Source: Symbiobacterium terraclitae (GTDB taxonomy: Bacteria > Bacillota > Sulfobacillia > Symbiobacteriales > Symbiobacteriaceae). From it: DNA of 64,000 bases. Position numbers and translations under genes: made by a program. The notes under the pieces are model-generated. The model was not told where the DNA came from and made no database searches. It saw nothing but the letters and a program-made list of their open reading frames with translations. The DNA lies in contig NZ_JAGGLG010000005.1 in the NCBI RefSeq assembly GCF_017874315.1, positions 62,001 through 126,000 of the forward strand, in the 5' to 3' direction. Positions 1 to 7,523 of this stretch are shown here, one piece after another. The first letter of the stretch is position 1; the number at the start of each line of letters is the position of its first letter.

Positions 1-357
1 TCCCGCCGCCTGGCGGAGCTGCGGGACCGGCTGGAGAGCCGGCTCACCGCCGCGCTTCCGGTACGGGTGACCGGCGAGGGTGCGCCGCGCCTGCCCAACA
101 CGCTGCACCTGCGCTTCGCGGGGCTTGCGGGCAACGACCTGCTGGCGGCCGCGCCCGAGGTGGCGGCCTCCACCGGCTCGGCCTGCCACGCCGGCGTCAG
201 CGAGCCCAGCGCGGTGCTGCTGGCGATGGGCCTCGACGCCGGCGATGCGCTGGGGGCGGTGCGGCTCAGCGTGGGCCGGTTCACGACCCCGGAGGAGGTG
301 GACGCCGCCGCCGGCGTCCTGATTGCCGCGGCCCGGCGCCTGGCCAGCGGCGCGTAG
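1..357 (+). CDS. Cysteine desulfurase, C-terminal part (5' end outside window)
   Basis: PLP-dependent NifS/IscS-type enzyme that takes sulfur from cysteine for Fe-S cluster or tRNA thiolation. Only the last 118 residues are in the window; frame 1 is open from base 1 to the TAG at 355-357. The active-site loop is visible as STGSACHAG (bases about 169-195), where the Cys would carry the persulfide; the following SEPS and the LSVGRFTT segment match the C-terminal small domain of the class V aminotransferase fold. The family is clear. Whether it is NifS, IscS or SufS-like cannot be decided from the C-terminus. It is followed by a 520-base gap, so it probably ends its transcription unit. Confidence 0.9.
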   Translation, partial: SRRLAELRDRLESRLTAALPVRVTGEGAPRLPNTLHLRFAGLAGNDLLAAAPEVAASTGSACHAGVSEPSAVLLAMGLDAGDALGAVRLSVGRFTTPEEVDAAAGVLIAAARRLASGA

Positions 358-407
358 ACCCGCGCCTACGGGGCGCGCAGGATGCGCACTAGGGCATGCG
401 CGGTAAT

Positions 408-439
408 TTGGCACTAGACCTGAAATCCGAGGGTACAAT
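408..439 (+). promoter_or_regulatory. Possible promoter of the 440-766 element
   Basis: TTGGCA at 408-413 and TACAAT at 434-439 resemble -35 and -10 boxes. The -10 is one base from consensus, but the 20-base spacer is longer than the usual 16-18, so this is weak evidence. Confidence 0.3.
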
Positions 440-531
440 AGAGAAAAGAGTATCCTCGTACCGCGAGACGCGACAGGGGATTTCGCCTCGGGTGGCGAAT
501 AACTTGTCATCGAGCGAGGAGGTGAAGGCCG

Positions 532-744
532 TTGCGCTGCGCACCGACCAGCCGCTGGAGTGCCCCGCTGGTGATTCCTCTCCTTGCGCCGCGCGCGAGC
601 CTCGACCCGCGCGACTGGTGGGACGGGCCGCGCGCCGGCCTGCCCAAAATTGCAAAGCGTGCCTGCAAGATCGCCTTTGTCTCGGAATCAGATGCCTGTG
701 CGGAGCCGGGCCTGTGGCCAGGCCGTCCGACGTGGCGTGACTGA
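532..744 (+). CDS. Possible 70-aa protein with TTG start (doubtful)
   Basis: Proposed only because a full-consensus AGGAGGTG (517-524) lies 9 bases upstream of the TTG. The product would be a basic 70-residue peptide beginning MRCAPTSRWS, with a short hydrophobic patch (APLVIPLLAP) near the N-terminus and no recognised domain. Its 3' end overlaps the left arm and loop of the terminator-like hairpin at 670-766, which suits either a leader peptide or an RNA gene better than a normal protein gene. The overlapping frame 396-740 has no ribosome binding site. I do not recognise a family. Confidence 0.25.
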   Translation: MRCAPTSRWSAPLVIPLLAPRASLDPRDWWDGPRAGLPKIAKRACKIAFVSESDACAEPGLWPGRPTWRD

Positions 745-766
745 TTGCGAAGCAAAGGCGATTTTT
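670..766 (+). terminator. Long hairpin followed by T-run
   Basis: ATCGCCTTTG (670-679) pairs perfectly with CAAAGGCGAT (753-762). Inside it AATCAG (686-691) pairs with CTGATT (741-746), with mostly paired bases between. The right arm is followed by TTTT (763-766). It looks like an intrinsic terminator closing a transcript that starts near 440. Confidence 0.5.
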
Positions 767-879
767 GGCCTTTCGCCGCCCCGCTTCACGGCGCCCGGCG
801 GGGGTTCAGCGGCGAGACTGAAGGGGCCAGGTGGGGAGAGCGGGCGCCAGAACGATCACGCGCCAGGGAGGAATGCCAC

Positions 880-1443
880 ATGAGTCTGAGACTGTACGAA
901 GGCATGTCGCTCCGGGAGATCTCCGAGTACCTGTTCGTGGAGGATGAGCCCACGCCCGGGGATCTGATCCTGGTCTTCGGCGGCAAGCGACTCGAGCGGG
1001 CCGAACGCGCGGCCGAGCTGTACCACCAGGGCATGGCGCCCCGGGTCTTCATCGCAGGGGGCGACAAGCGGGGTATCGGCGTCTGCGAGGCGGAACGGCT
1101 CCGCGACCGGATGGTCGAGTTGGGCGTGCCGGCGGAGGCCATCGAGGTGGAGTGCGAATCCCTGAACACCATCGAACAGGTTCGCTACGCCGTCGACCGC
1201 ATCGAGAAGAGCATCGGCTGGAAGAACATCCGGAACGTCCTCCTGGTTAGCGCTCCCCACCACATGCGCCGCGCAAAGCGCACGATCGCCAACTATATCC
1301 CCCGCGAGACGGTCATCACCTGCTGCCCCGACCGGCGCACCGACATCACCCGGGACAACTGGTGGCACACCCCCGAAGGGAAGAACCTGGTCGTCCGCGA
1401 GCTGGAGAAGGTCCGCACCTACGCCCTGCACGGGAACCTCTGA
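880..1443 (+). CDS. YdcF-like protein (DUF218 domain)
   Basis: A 187-aa DUF218/YdcF-family protein. The start is the ATG at 880, 8 bases after GGGAGG (866-871); the longer open frame to 745 has no ribosome binding site. Family marks: the LILVFGG strand (about residue 28), ERAERAAELY helix, PRVFIAGG (about 60), the conserved ESLNTIEQ (about 100) and the SAPHHMRRA segment (about 127). DUF218 members include ElyC and SanA and are linked to envelope polysaccharide metabolism. Unlike those, this protein has no N-terminal membrane anchor, so it is likely cytoplasmic like YdcF. The biochemical role is unknown. A strong terminator follows immediately. Confidence 0.8.
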   Translation: MSLRLYEGMSLREISEYLFVEDEPTPGDLILVFGGKRLERAERAAELYHQGMAPRVFIAGGDKRGIGVCEAERLRDRMVELGVPAEAIEVECESLNTIEQVRYAVDRIEKSIGWKNIRNVLLVSAPHHMRRAKRTIANYIPRETVITCCPDRRTDITRDNWWHTPEGKNLVVRELEKVRTYALHGNL

Positions 1444-1453
1444 GAAAGCACCG

Positions 1454-1490
1454 CCCCCCTGGCCGAGCGGCCAGGGGGGTTGTTGGTCTT
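1454..1490. terminator. Intrinsic terminator, probably bidirectional
   Basis: An 11-bp perfect stem, CCCCCCTGGCC (1454-1464) and GGCCAGGGGGG (1469-1479) with a GAGC loop, followed by TTGTTGGTCTT. On the minus strand it is followed by a weaker T-rich stretch. Confidence 0.8.
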
Positions 1491-1755
1491 ATTGCCAGCT
1501 GCGCTGAGGGAAGTGGCGCAGCTCGCCCTGCGCCGGGAACCGGGCCCGGCCCAGCGCCGGGTAGCGGTCCCTCAGCGCGCGCAGGACCTCCCAGTGCCAG
1601 AAGGAGCGCCAGCGCCGCCTCACCCGGCCCAGCAGGGCCGCCAGCCATCCGGTACGCCGCCCGGCCCTGCGGTGCCACGGGATCCGCCGGCGGCCCCGGA
1701 GGGCACCCGCCCGGAGGCGCTTCCCCCGCCCCCCGCCCGGGCCACGCGTACCCAT
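1489..1755 (-). CDS. Possible small basic protein (doubtful)
   Basis: An 88-codon minus-strand frame in the 395-base gap between the YdcF gene and the nitroreductase. In its favour: a GGGGAG-like ribosome binding site about 11 bases before the ATG, a stop next to the bidirectional terminator, and a C-terminal half (about WRSFWHWEVLRALRDRYP) that looks more like real protein than GC noise. Against it: the N-terminal half is a very Arg/Gly-rich low-complexity string and I recognise no family. The gap otherwise holds only an inverted repeat (1783-1817). Confidence 0.25.
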   Translation of the reverse strand: MGTRGPGGGRGKRLRAGALRGRRRIPWHRRAGRRTGWLAALLGRVRRRWRSFWHWEVLRALRDRYPALGRARFPAQGELRHFPQRSWQ

Positions 1756-1782
1756 ACGCCCTCACTCCCCGTACCCGTACAT

Positions 1783-1817
1783 GAAGCCTGCCCTAACATT
1801 TTTCCCGGGCAGGCTTC
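1783..1817. repeat. Inverted repeat downstream of nitroreductase gene
   Basis: GAAGCCTGCCC (1783-1793) and GGGCAGGCTTC (1807-1817) form a perfect 11-bp stem with a 13-base loop. No T-run follows on the minus strand, so it would be a weak terminator of the nitroreductase transcript. Confidence 0.5.
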
Positions 1818-1839
1818 AGGGCATACGGGGTGACAGGGG

Positions 1840-2493
1840 CTACCGGATGACCTCCACCACCTCGCTGAGCGGCTTCCGGGGAGCGCCCTCCCGCTCCTCG
1901 GCGGGGAAGCCCACCGGCACCAGGGCGACGAAGTCCCAGCCCTCAGGCACGCCCAGCAGCCGCTCGATCTCGGCCTTCGCCTGCAGCGGCCCGGCCATCC
2001 AGCAGGCGCCCAGCCCCTGCTGGTGCAGCGCCAGAAGCAGCAGCATGATCGCCCCGCCGATGGTCTGGATGCGGGAGGAGCCGAACCGGCGCCACTCGAT
2101 CATCTCCCGGGCGGCGGGATCGCCCTCGCCCCGGGCGGCCAGCAGCCTGTCGGCCACGGACTGGTAGGCCCCCACCTGCACGGCGATGCAGGCGGGCGCG
2201 TGCCGGAAGAAGGCGCTGGTCACCACCCAGCGGTCCGCGTGCGCCCGGTAGGGCTCCGACTCCGGCCAGGAGGCCATCAGCCGGCTGCGGGACTCCACCG
2301 CGTCAGCCAGCTTGCCGATGAGCTCCCGGTTCTTGACCACCGTGAACCGCCAGGGCTGGAAGTTGCCCCCGCTGGGCGCCCAGGTGGCCAGCTCGATGGC
2401 CCGCTGCAGCATCTCGTCGGGCACGTCATCGGGACGGTACCTGCGAATCGAGCGGCGGGTACGGACGAGTTCGAACAGCTCCTGGTACTCCAT
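1840..2493 (-). CDS. Nitroreductase-family flavoprotein
   Basis: A 217-aa FMN-dependent nitroreductase-fold protein. The N-terminal RRSIRRYRPDDVPDEML segment supplies the FMN phosphate-binding Arg residues; ATWAPSGGNFQPWRF (about 37-51) is the family's second FMN motif; GLGACWMAGP near 170 is the C-terminal FMN-contact motif. The start is the ATG at 2493, with GGGAG 7 bases upstream; an in-frame GTG at 2514 is less likely. The substrate is unknown; members reduce nitroaromatics, quinones or flavins, or act in biosynthesis. It lies downstream of and on the same strand as the first peptide importer, separated by a GC-rich hairpin, so co-transcription is possible but not shown. Confidence 0.85.
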   Translation of the reverse strand: MEYQELFELVRTRRSIRRYRPDDVPDEMLQRAIELATWAPSGGNFQPWRFTVVKNRELIGKLADAVESRSRLMASWPESEPYRAHADRWVVTSAFFRHAPACIAVQVGAYQSVADRLLAARGEGDPAAREMIEWRRFGSSRIQTIGGAIMLLLLALHQQGLGACWMAGPLQAKAEIERLLGVPEGWDFVALVPVGFPAEEREGAPRKPLSEVVEVIR

Positions 2494-2551
2494 GCACTCA
2501 CTCCCTCTCTCCACGATGACGCAGAGCTGCCTCGCAGCCTGCCCAGCAAGG

Positions 2552-2577
2552 GGCGGGCGGCGCTCACGCCGCCCGCC
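2552..2577 (-). terminator. GC-rich hairpin after importer operon 1
   Basis: GGCGGGCGGCG (2552-2562) pairs with CGCCGCCCGCC (2567-2577). It lies just past the stop of the binding-protein gene on the minus strand; only TTGCTGG follows, so termination may be partial. Confidence 0.5.
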
Positions 2578-2587
2578 GGCGACAGAC

Positions 2588-4399
2588 CTACTGATCCACG
2601 CCCCTGAGCCGGCCAGTAACGATGAGCGGCGTCAGGAAGGAGTCGGCGCTGCCGTTGGTCAGGATCGGGTCCCCGTCGGGCGGCCACCCGGTCACGTTGA
2701 CGCCGTCAAGGATCGGGGCGTTGGAGTAGCGCTCGAAGACCGGGATGACCGGGAGCAGCTCGTTGAAGGCCAGGGCCAGCGTCGTGACCGTCTGCCGCTG
2801 CTGTGCCTCGCTGCCGACGGCAGACTGGATGGCCAACTCCTGGAAGTTGATCTCGCCGCCGCTCCACCGCTGGACGACGGGGAAGTTCTGGCCGGGCCTC
2901 TCGGGCACGGGGTTGATGGTCACGCCGCCTCCGTTGTAGGTGACCAGGTTGGCCAGGTAGGCGAACTGCGGGTGCGGCGTGCTGCTGCCCCACGGCAGGA
3001 AGCCGAACTGGAACGCGCCCGCGTTCATGTCAGTGGTGTACTGACTCCACACGGTGCCACGGATGGACGTCTTGATCCCGAAGGCGTTCAGCTGCTGGGC
3101 CACGTTCTCGGCGGCGGCGCTCCAGTCAGCGAAATCGCTGGGAACGGAGAACTCGAACTCGAGCCGCCTGCCCCTGTCGTCGACCCAGACGCCGTCCGCG
3201 CCCCGGGTGAACCCCAGCCCCTTCAGCAGCTCCTCGGCCTTCGCCGGGTTGTGCTCGTACTTGTTGAGCTTGGCGATGTCGGCCGGGTCCATCCAGGTCT
3301 TCACCATGTTGTCGGCCATGCCGGCCATGTACTCCACGGCGATGCCGGACCGGCCCAGCGCCACCGTGCCGGCCTGCGTCCGCTCAATCGCATACGCCAG
3401 GGCCTGACGAAACTCCTTCACGTTGAACGGGTAGATGTCGTTGTTGAAGAAGATGGCCGGGCCGGTGTAGTACGGAAAGCGGATGATGCGCAGGCCCATG
3501 TTGATGAACTGCTGCTCGGTGGCGGGCGGGAAGGCGTGGGTGACGAAGTCGATCTTCTTGTCGAGCACGAGCGGGGTCACGGTCGCCGTCTCACCGTTGA
3601 AGATCACGATCTTGTCGATCTTGACCAGGTCGGCGTTCCAGGCGTCGGGCCGCTTGACCAGGGTGACCTGCGCCTCGGTGATGTTCTGCACATCCATCTT
3701 GAACGGCCCCGACGCCACGTAGTCCGCCGGGCGGAAGGCGTCGAACTCCGCCAGGAGGCTCTTGACCTCGTCGGACTGGTTCGTCAGGCCCTTTTCGTAC
3801 AGCTGTGCGAACTGGTCGGCCCACTCGCCGTACACCGAGGTCGGCTGCGGGTTCATGCGCAGGATGTAGTATATCGCCACGGGGTTGAGGTCAGACAGTT
3901 TGAACTCCACGGTGAAGGGGTCGACGATCCGGAAACTCTCCACGTACCGCCACACGGTGTAGTTCTTCGCCCGGCCGATCCACATGTAGTTGGCGACGTC
4001 CCGGGCGCTGAACTCGGTCCCGTCCGACCACTTCACCCCCTGGCGCAGGCTGACGGTCAGCGTCCGGTTGGCCTCATCGACCTTCCAGTCGGTCGCGAGC
4101 TGTTTCTCCCAGGAGTTGTCGTGCCAGTAGTAGAGCGCCAGCGGGCTCGTCATCAGGTTGGCGTACGGGCCGCCGGGGAAGTTGAGCACACCGGTCACGA
4201 ACACATTGAAGTGGCTCTTGGGGGGAACCTCGTAGGCCCATGCGCCGTGGAGCACCGTTTCCCTGGCCGCCGGGGCCCCTCCCTGGCCGGCCCCCCCGTC
4301 ACCAGGAGAGGGCGCATCCGAAGGCTTGCCGGCGCACGCCGAGAGCACCAGGGCCAGCACGGCCGCCATCGCCACCGCCGAAAGGAACCGCTTCCGCAT
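2588..4399 (-). CDS. ABC transporter substrate-binding lipoprotein, peptide/nickel family (importer 1)
   Basis: A 603-aa extracytoplasmic solute-binding protein of family 5 (OppA/DppA type). Start: ATG at 4399 with GGAGGG 6-7 bases upstream, rather than the in-frame GTG at 4417. An N-terminal signal (MRKRFLSAV, then a hydrophobic run) ends in the lipobox LSAC, so Cys at about residue 22 is lipid-anchored, followed by a Gly/Pro/Ser linker. Family features: VKWSDGTEFSARDVANY around 120 and SGPFKMDV around 230. It is the last gene of an operon with its own B, C, D and F components. The setting among amino-sugar genes suggests muropeptides or chito-oligosaccharides as ligands, though the family also carries plain peptides. 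It is 25 residues shorter than its counterpart at 25785-27671. Confidence 0.9.
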   Translation of the reverse strand: MRKRFLSAVAMAAVLALVLSACAGKPSDAPSPGDGGAGQGGAPAARETVLHGAWAYEVPPKSHFNVFVTGVLNFPGGPYANLMTSPLALYYWHDNSWEKQLATDWKVDEANRTLTVSLRQGVKWSDGTEFSARDVANYMWIGRAKNYTVWRYVESFRIVDPFTVEFKLSDLNPVAIYYILRMNPQPTSVYGEWADQFAQLYEKGLTNQSDEVKSLLAEFDAFRPADYVASGPFKMDVQNITEAQVTLVKRPDAWNADLVKIDKIVIFNGETATVTPLVLDKKIDFVTHAFPPATEQQFINMGLRIIRFPYYTGPAIFFNNDIYPFNVKEFRQALAYAIERTQAGTVALGRSGIAVEYMAGMADNMVKTWMDPADIAKLNKYEHNPAKAEELLKGLGFTRGADGVWVDDRGRRLEFEFSVPSDFADWSAAAENVAQQLNAFGIKTSIRGTVWSQYTTDMNAGAFQFGFLPWGSSTPHPQFAYLANLVTYNGGGVTINPVPERPGQNFPVVQRWSGGEINFQELAIQSAVGSEAQQRQTVTTLALAFNELLPVIPVFERYSNAPILDGVNVTGWPPDGDPILTNGSADSFLTPLIVTGRLRGVDQ

Positions 4400-4424
4400 T
4401 CCACACCCTCCGTTCACTGAGTCT

Positions 4425-4631
4425 TTATTCCTCCCAGCCGCCCTCCGGGCGTCTGCGGGAACCCCGGGTCAGCCACCAGACCGCGCCGGCCATAATCAGG
4501 CCGAGCGCCAGCGAGAACTCGGTGATCACCCGCTCGGCGGTGCCTCGCTCCAGGAAGCAGAGGAGCACCGCCGCGACCAGGATGATCCAGGTGGCGATCT
4601 GGAACGCAAGCTTTCCCATCTCCGGTGGCAC
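4425..4631 (-). CDS. Small two-helix membrane protein in importer 1 operon
   Basis: A 68-aa protein with two predicted transmembrane helices (about residues 10-27 and 38-54) separated by a short charged loop, and a basic Arg-rich tail. GTG start at 4631, preceded by GGAGGTG that overlaps the end of the ATPase gene; the gap is only 3 bases, so translation is probably coupled. No known family recognised. The second importer operon has a similarly sized two-helix protein at exactly the same place (24434-24676), after the OppF-type ATPase and before the binding protein, which argues that both are real and functionally tied to the transporter. A role as accessory subunit is inference. Confidence 0.7.
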   Translation of the reverse strand: MPPEMGKLAFQIATWIILVAAVLLCFLERGTAERVITEFSLALGLIMAGAVWWLTRGSRRRPEGGWEE

Positions 4632-4634
4632 GGG

Positions 4635-5633
4635 CTACACCTCCGTCCGTTCCGGCGCCCGTCCGTCCAGCGGGGCGTGACAGGCCACCGCGTGATCGGG
4701 CAGGAGCGGTGCGAGCGCCGGTTGCATCCTGTCGCACTTCCCCTCCACCCAGACCGGGCAGCGCGGGTGGAAGTGGCATCCCGGGGGCAGGTCGGTCAGC
4801 CGGGGAACGTCGTCGCTGCGAAGGCGGATCCGCTCCTTGGTGCGGGTGATGCGGGGGTCTGCCTCGGGGATGGCCGATATCAGCGCCGCCGTGTACGGGT
4901 GCTGCGGCTGACGGATCAGGTTCGGGGTTCGGGCCAGCTCGACCAGGCGCCCCGTGTACATCACGCCGATGCGCCCCTCCCGGGCGAAGTACCGGGCAAG
5001 GGCCAGGTCGTGGGTGATGAAGAGGAAGCTGACACCGAGCTCCCTGTTCAACCGGAGCAGCATGTTCAGCAGGCTGGCCCGGATGGAGACGTCCACCATG
5101 GAGACAGCCTCGTCGGCCACGATGAACTGCGGGTTCACCGTGAGCGCCCGGGCCACGGCAACCCGCTGCCGCTGCCCGCCCGAGAGCTGGTGCGGAAACT
5201 TGTCGAGGATCTCCTCCGCAGGGGTGAGGTCGACCAGTTCCAGGAGCTCGATCGCCCGGCGGCGCGCCGCCCGCTCGTCGGCGGCCAGGCGGTGGTAGAG
5301 CAGCGGGGCGCTCAGCGTCTGGTAGATGGTCCGCACCGGGTTGAGGGATGAGAAGGGATCCTGGTGCACCATCTGCACCGCCCGGCGGTACCGCGCGAAC
5401 TCAGCCCCCTGAAGGTGCGCGACCTCTTTCCCCTCGAAGAGGATCTTCCCTTCGGAAGGCTCCAGGAGGCCGGCAGCCAGCTTGCCTGTCGTCGTCTTGC
5501 CGCACCCCGATTCACCCACGAGGCAGACGATCTCCCGGGGGGCGATGGCCAGGCTCACCTGGTCCACCGCCCGCACCACCTGCCGCTTCTGCTGGAAGCA
5601 GCGGCTGACGCGCTTCAGCTCCAACAGGGCCAC
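4635..5633 (-). CDS. Oligopeptide ABC transporter ATPase, OppF/DppF type (importer 1)
   Basis: 332-aa ATPase of a peptide-type importer. Walker A GESGCGKTT at about 40-48, signature LSGGQ at 150-154, Walker B IVADEA at 171-176 with catalytic Glu, and the H-loop in FITHDLALA. The C-terminal region has the Opp/Dpp-specific extension, including the Cys-rich stretch PPGCHFHPRCP that in some homologues binds an Fe-S cluster. The Walker B reads ADEAVS where most OppF have ADEPVS, a conservative change. It lies 5 bases downstream of the OppD-type gene, forming the expected heterodimer that powers the OppB/OppC pore. Confidence 0.93.
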   Translation of the reverse strand: MALLELKRVSRCFQQKRQVVRAVDQVSLAIAPREIVCLVGESGCGKTTTGKLAAGLLEPSEGKILFEGKEVAHLQGAEFARYRRAVQMVHQDPFSSLNPVRTIYQTLSAPLLYHRLAADERAARRRAIELLELVDLTPAEEILDKFPHQLSGGQRQRVAVARALTVNPQFIVADEAVSMVDVSIRASLLNMLLRLNRELGVSFLFITHDLALARYFAREGRIGVMYTGRLVELARTPNLIRQPQHPYTAALISAIPEADPRITRTKERIRLRSDDVPRLTDLPPGCHFHPRCPVWVEGKCDRMQPALAPLLPDHAVACHAPLDGRAPERTEV

Positions 5634-5638
5634 GGGCG

Positions 5639-6637
5639 CTACCTCCCCTCGGCGTCAGCGAGTACCCGCTGCCAGTGGTGGCACGCCACCAGGTGCCCGT
5701 CGACGGCGCTGAGCGCCGGCTCCGCGGACCGGCAGGCGCCGTCGGCGTACGGACAGCGGGGATGGAACTTGCAGCCCGGAGGCGGGTTGACGAGATCGGG
5801 CGGCGACCCCGGAATGGAGGTGAGCTCCTCCCGCTCCCCCCTGAGGGTGGGAACCGCCCGGATGAGGCCGCGGGTGTACGGGTGGTGGGGGCGTTCAAAG
5901 ATCGCGTGCACCTCGCCGATCTCCACCAGCTGCCCGGCATACATGGTGGCCACCCGGTCGGCCAGCTCGGCGGCCAGGGAGAGGTCGTGGGAGATGAAGA
6001 TCAGGGTGAACTGGAACTCCCGCTTCAGCTCCCGGAGCAGGTCGATGATCGTCCGCTGGGTCAGGATGTCCAGGGCCGTGGTCGGCTCGTCCAGGATGAC
6101 GATCCGGGGCCGCAGCAGGAGCCCCAGGGCCAGCAGCACCCGCTGCCGCATCCCGCCCGACAGCTCGTGCGGGTAAGCGCGCAGCACGCGGTCCGCGTCC
6201 AGGTGCACGGCCGTCAGCATGCGGTGGGCCCTCCGCAGCACCTCGCCCCGGTCGGTCAGGCCATGGGCCCGTGCGGTGTCGAGGAAGTGGTCCTGAATGC
6301 GGATCACGGGGTTGAATGCGCCCATCGCCGCCTGGAGCATCAGCGCCACTTCCGACCAGCGCAGTCGGCGCAGCTCCGCCTCCGGGAGCGTGAGCAGATC
6401 CCGCCTTCCGCCGGCATCCGCCAGGGTGACCGAGCCGCCCGTGATGCGGGCCGTGCCCGGGGTGAGTCCGATCAGGGCGAAGCCGAGGGTGGACTTGCCG
6501 CAGCCGCTCTCACCGATGAGCGCCAGGGTCTCACCGGCGTAGAGATCGAAGCTCACGCCCCGGAGTGCCTGAACCTTCCCCCGGCGGCTCTGGTACTCGA
6601 GCCTCAGATTGCGCACGGAGAGCACGACTTCCGACAT
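5639..6637 (-). CDS. Oligopeptide ABC transporter ATPase, OppD/DppD type (importer 1)
   Basis: 332-aa ATPase. Walker A GESGCGKST at about 42-50, the OppD-like signature LSGGM at 159-163, Walker B IVILDEP at 179-185, and the C-terminal oligopeptide transporter domain with PPGCKFHPRCPYADGAC. Start: ATG at 6637 with GGGGAG about 8 bases upstream, inside the end of the oppC frame; the in-frame GTG at 6652 would overlap that gene more. Partner of the OppF-type ATPase encoded next. The LQAAMGAFNP Q-loop region is typical of D subunits (compare LQAAQNVMNP in the second importer). Confidence 0.92.
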   Translation of the reverse strand: MSEVVLSVRNLRLEYQSRRGKVQALRGVSFDLYAGETLALIGESGCGKSTLGFALIGLTPGTARITGGSVTLADAGGRRDLLTLPEAELRRLRWSEVALMLQAAMGAFNPVIRIQDHFLDTARAHGLTDRGEVLRRAHRMLTAVHLDADRVLRAYPHELSGGMRQRVLLALGLLLRPRIVILDEPTTALDILTQRTIIDLLRELKREFQFTLIFISHDLSLAAELADRVATMYAGQLVEIGEVHAIFERPHHPYTRGLIRAVPTLRGEREELTSIPGSPPDLVNPPPGCKFHPRCPYADGACRSAEPALSAVDGHLVACHHWQRVLADAEGR

Positions 6638-6641
6638 ACGG

Positions 6642-7514
6642 CTACTCCCCACTTCGCAGGCGTGGATTGAAGAGCTCCTCCAGCGAACGGTTCATCGAAA
6701 TGAGCGCGAACTGAAGGATGACGATCACGGTGATCGGGGCGATCAGGTACCACACGGAGCTGGATCCGTAGATGGCACCCTGGTTCCAGGCCAGGTTGAT
6801 CATGACGCCCCAGTTGTGTGTGGCCAGGGGGATGATGCCGAGGAAGATGAGGCCCACCTGGGAGTAAATGGCCTGCGTCATGGTCAGGACGAACTGGGTC
6901 AGCAGGTAGCTCATCATGTTGGGCATGATCTCCCGGAACAGCAGGTGGCTCGTGGGCAGGCCCAGGGCCCGCGCCGCCTGAACGTAGTCGCGCTCCTTCA
7001 GGGAGAGCACCTGTGCCCTGATGGTCCGGGTGAGCGTCCCCCAGCCGATGAGGGCGAGGATCACGGCCAGCCCGGCCGGGGAGTTCAGCCGCACGAAGCC
7101 GGCCAGCACCAGGAGCAGCGGGAAGTGGGGGATGGTGAGCACCAGCTCGGCGGCGGCGTTGACCAGGCTGTCGACCCAGCCGCCCATCAGCGCCGCCAGC
7201 GAGCCCAGGACGATGGAGATGAGCACCACCAGGAAGGCGGAGAGGGCGGCGACGTAGATCACCTCGCGCCCGCCGGTGAGGATCTGGCGGAAGATGTCGC
7301 GCCCCTGGTAATCGGTGCCCAGCGGGTGCTTCAGGGAGGGCGGCTGGTAGATCTGGTCGATATTGGCCGTCATGTCCAGTGCGACGAAGAGCGGCGCCGT
7401 GAAGGCGACGACCACGATGAGCAGGGTGACGAGAAAGCCGGCGAAACCCACCTTGTTGCGGGCCATGATGCGCAGCGACTGTAGGAGCCCGTGGCCGAGA
7501 TTCCGGAGGGCCAT
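6642..7514 (-). CDS. Oligopeptide ABC transporter permease, OppC/DppC type (importer 1)
   Basis: 290-aa inner-membrane permease. The N-terminal cytoplasmic helix and first transmembrane segment (about 20-45) are followed by the OppC hallmark HPLGTDYQGRDIFRQIL (about 83-99) and a five-helix transport domain. The cytoplasmic coupling helix carries the EAA-type motif around YVQAARALGLP (about 178-188). Spacing to the upstream permease is 9 bases, so they are co-translated. It forms the translocation pore with the OppB-type subunit. Confidence 0.92.
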   Translation of the reverse strand: MALRNLGHGLLQSLRIMARNKVGFAGFLVTLLIVVVAFTAPLFVALDMTANIDQIYQPPSLKHPLGTDYQGRDIFRQILTGGREVIYVAALSAFLVVLISIVLGSLAALMGGWVDSLVNAAAELVLTIPHFPLLLVLAGFVRLNSPAGLAVILALIGWGTLTRTIRAQVLSLKERDYVQAARALGLPTSHLLFREIMPNMMSYLLTQFVLTMTQAIYSQVGLIFLGIIPLATHNWGVMINLAWNQGAIYGSSSVWYLIAPITVIVILQFALISMNRSLEELFNPRLRSGE

Positions 7515-7523
7515 CGCAGCACG

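Larger units (their letters stand above)
358..879. other. 520-base intergenic stretch with candidate structured RNA or very small gene
   Basis: No convincing protein gene fills this gap. It holds a promoter-like pair (408-439), an imperfect hairpin (GAGGGTAC with GTATCCTC, about 429-456), a perfect 6-bp stem TTCGCC/GGCGAA (481-498) nested in a weaker GACAGG/CTTGTC stem, a perfect AGGAGGTG at 517-524 placed 9 bases before a TTG (532) that opens a 70-codon frame to 744, and a long hairpin ending in a T-run (670-766). Together these look like a short independent transcription unit. Bases 767-879 show nothing beyond the ribosome binding site of the next gene. Confidence 0.4.

Noticed and set aside
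396-740. 114-codon plus-strand frame
   Set aside because: No ribosome binding site, no family resemblance, and it overlaps the hairpins of the intergenic element.
2312-4420. 702-codon plus-strand open frame opposite the importer 1 binding protein
   Set aside because: High-GC antisense shadow: His/Arg/Gly/Val-rich product, no start site, and the minus-strand gene has clear domains.
4326-5351. 341-codon plus-strand frame opposite OppF1
   Set aside because: Shadow of the ATPase gene in GC-rich sequence.
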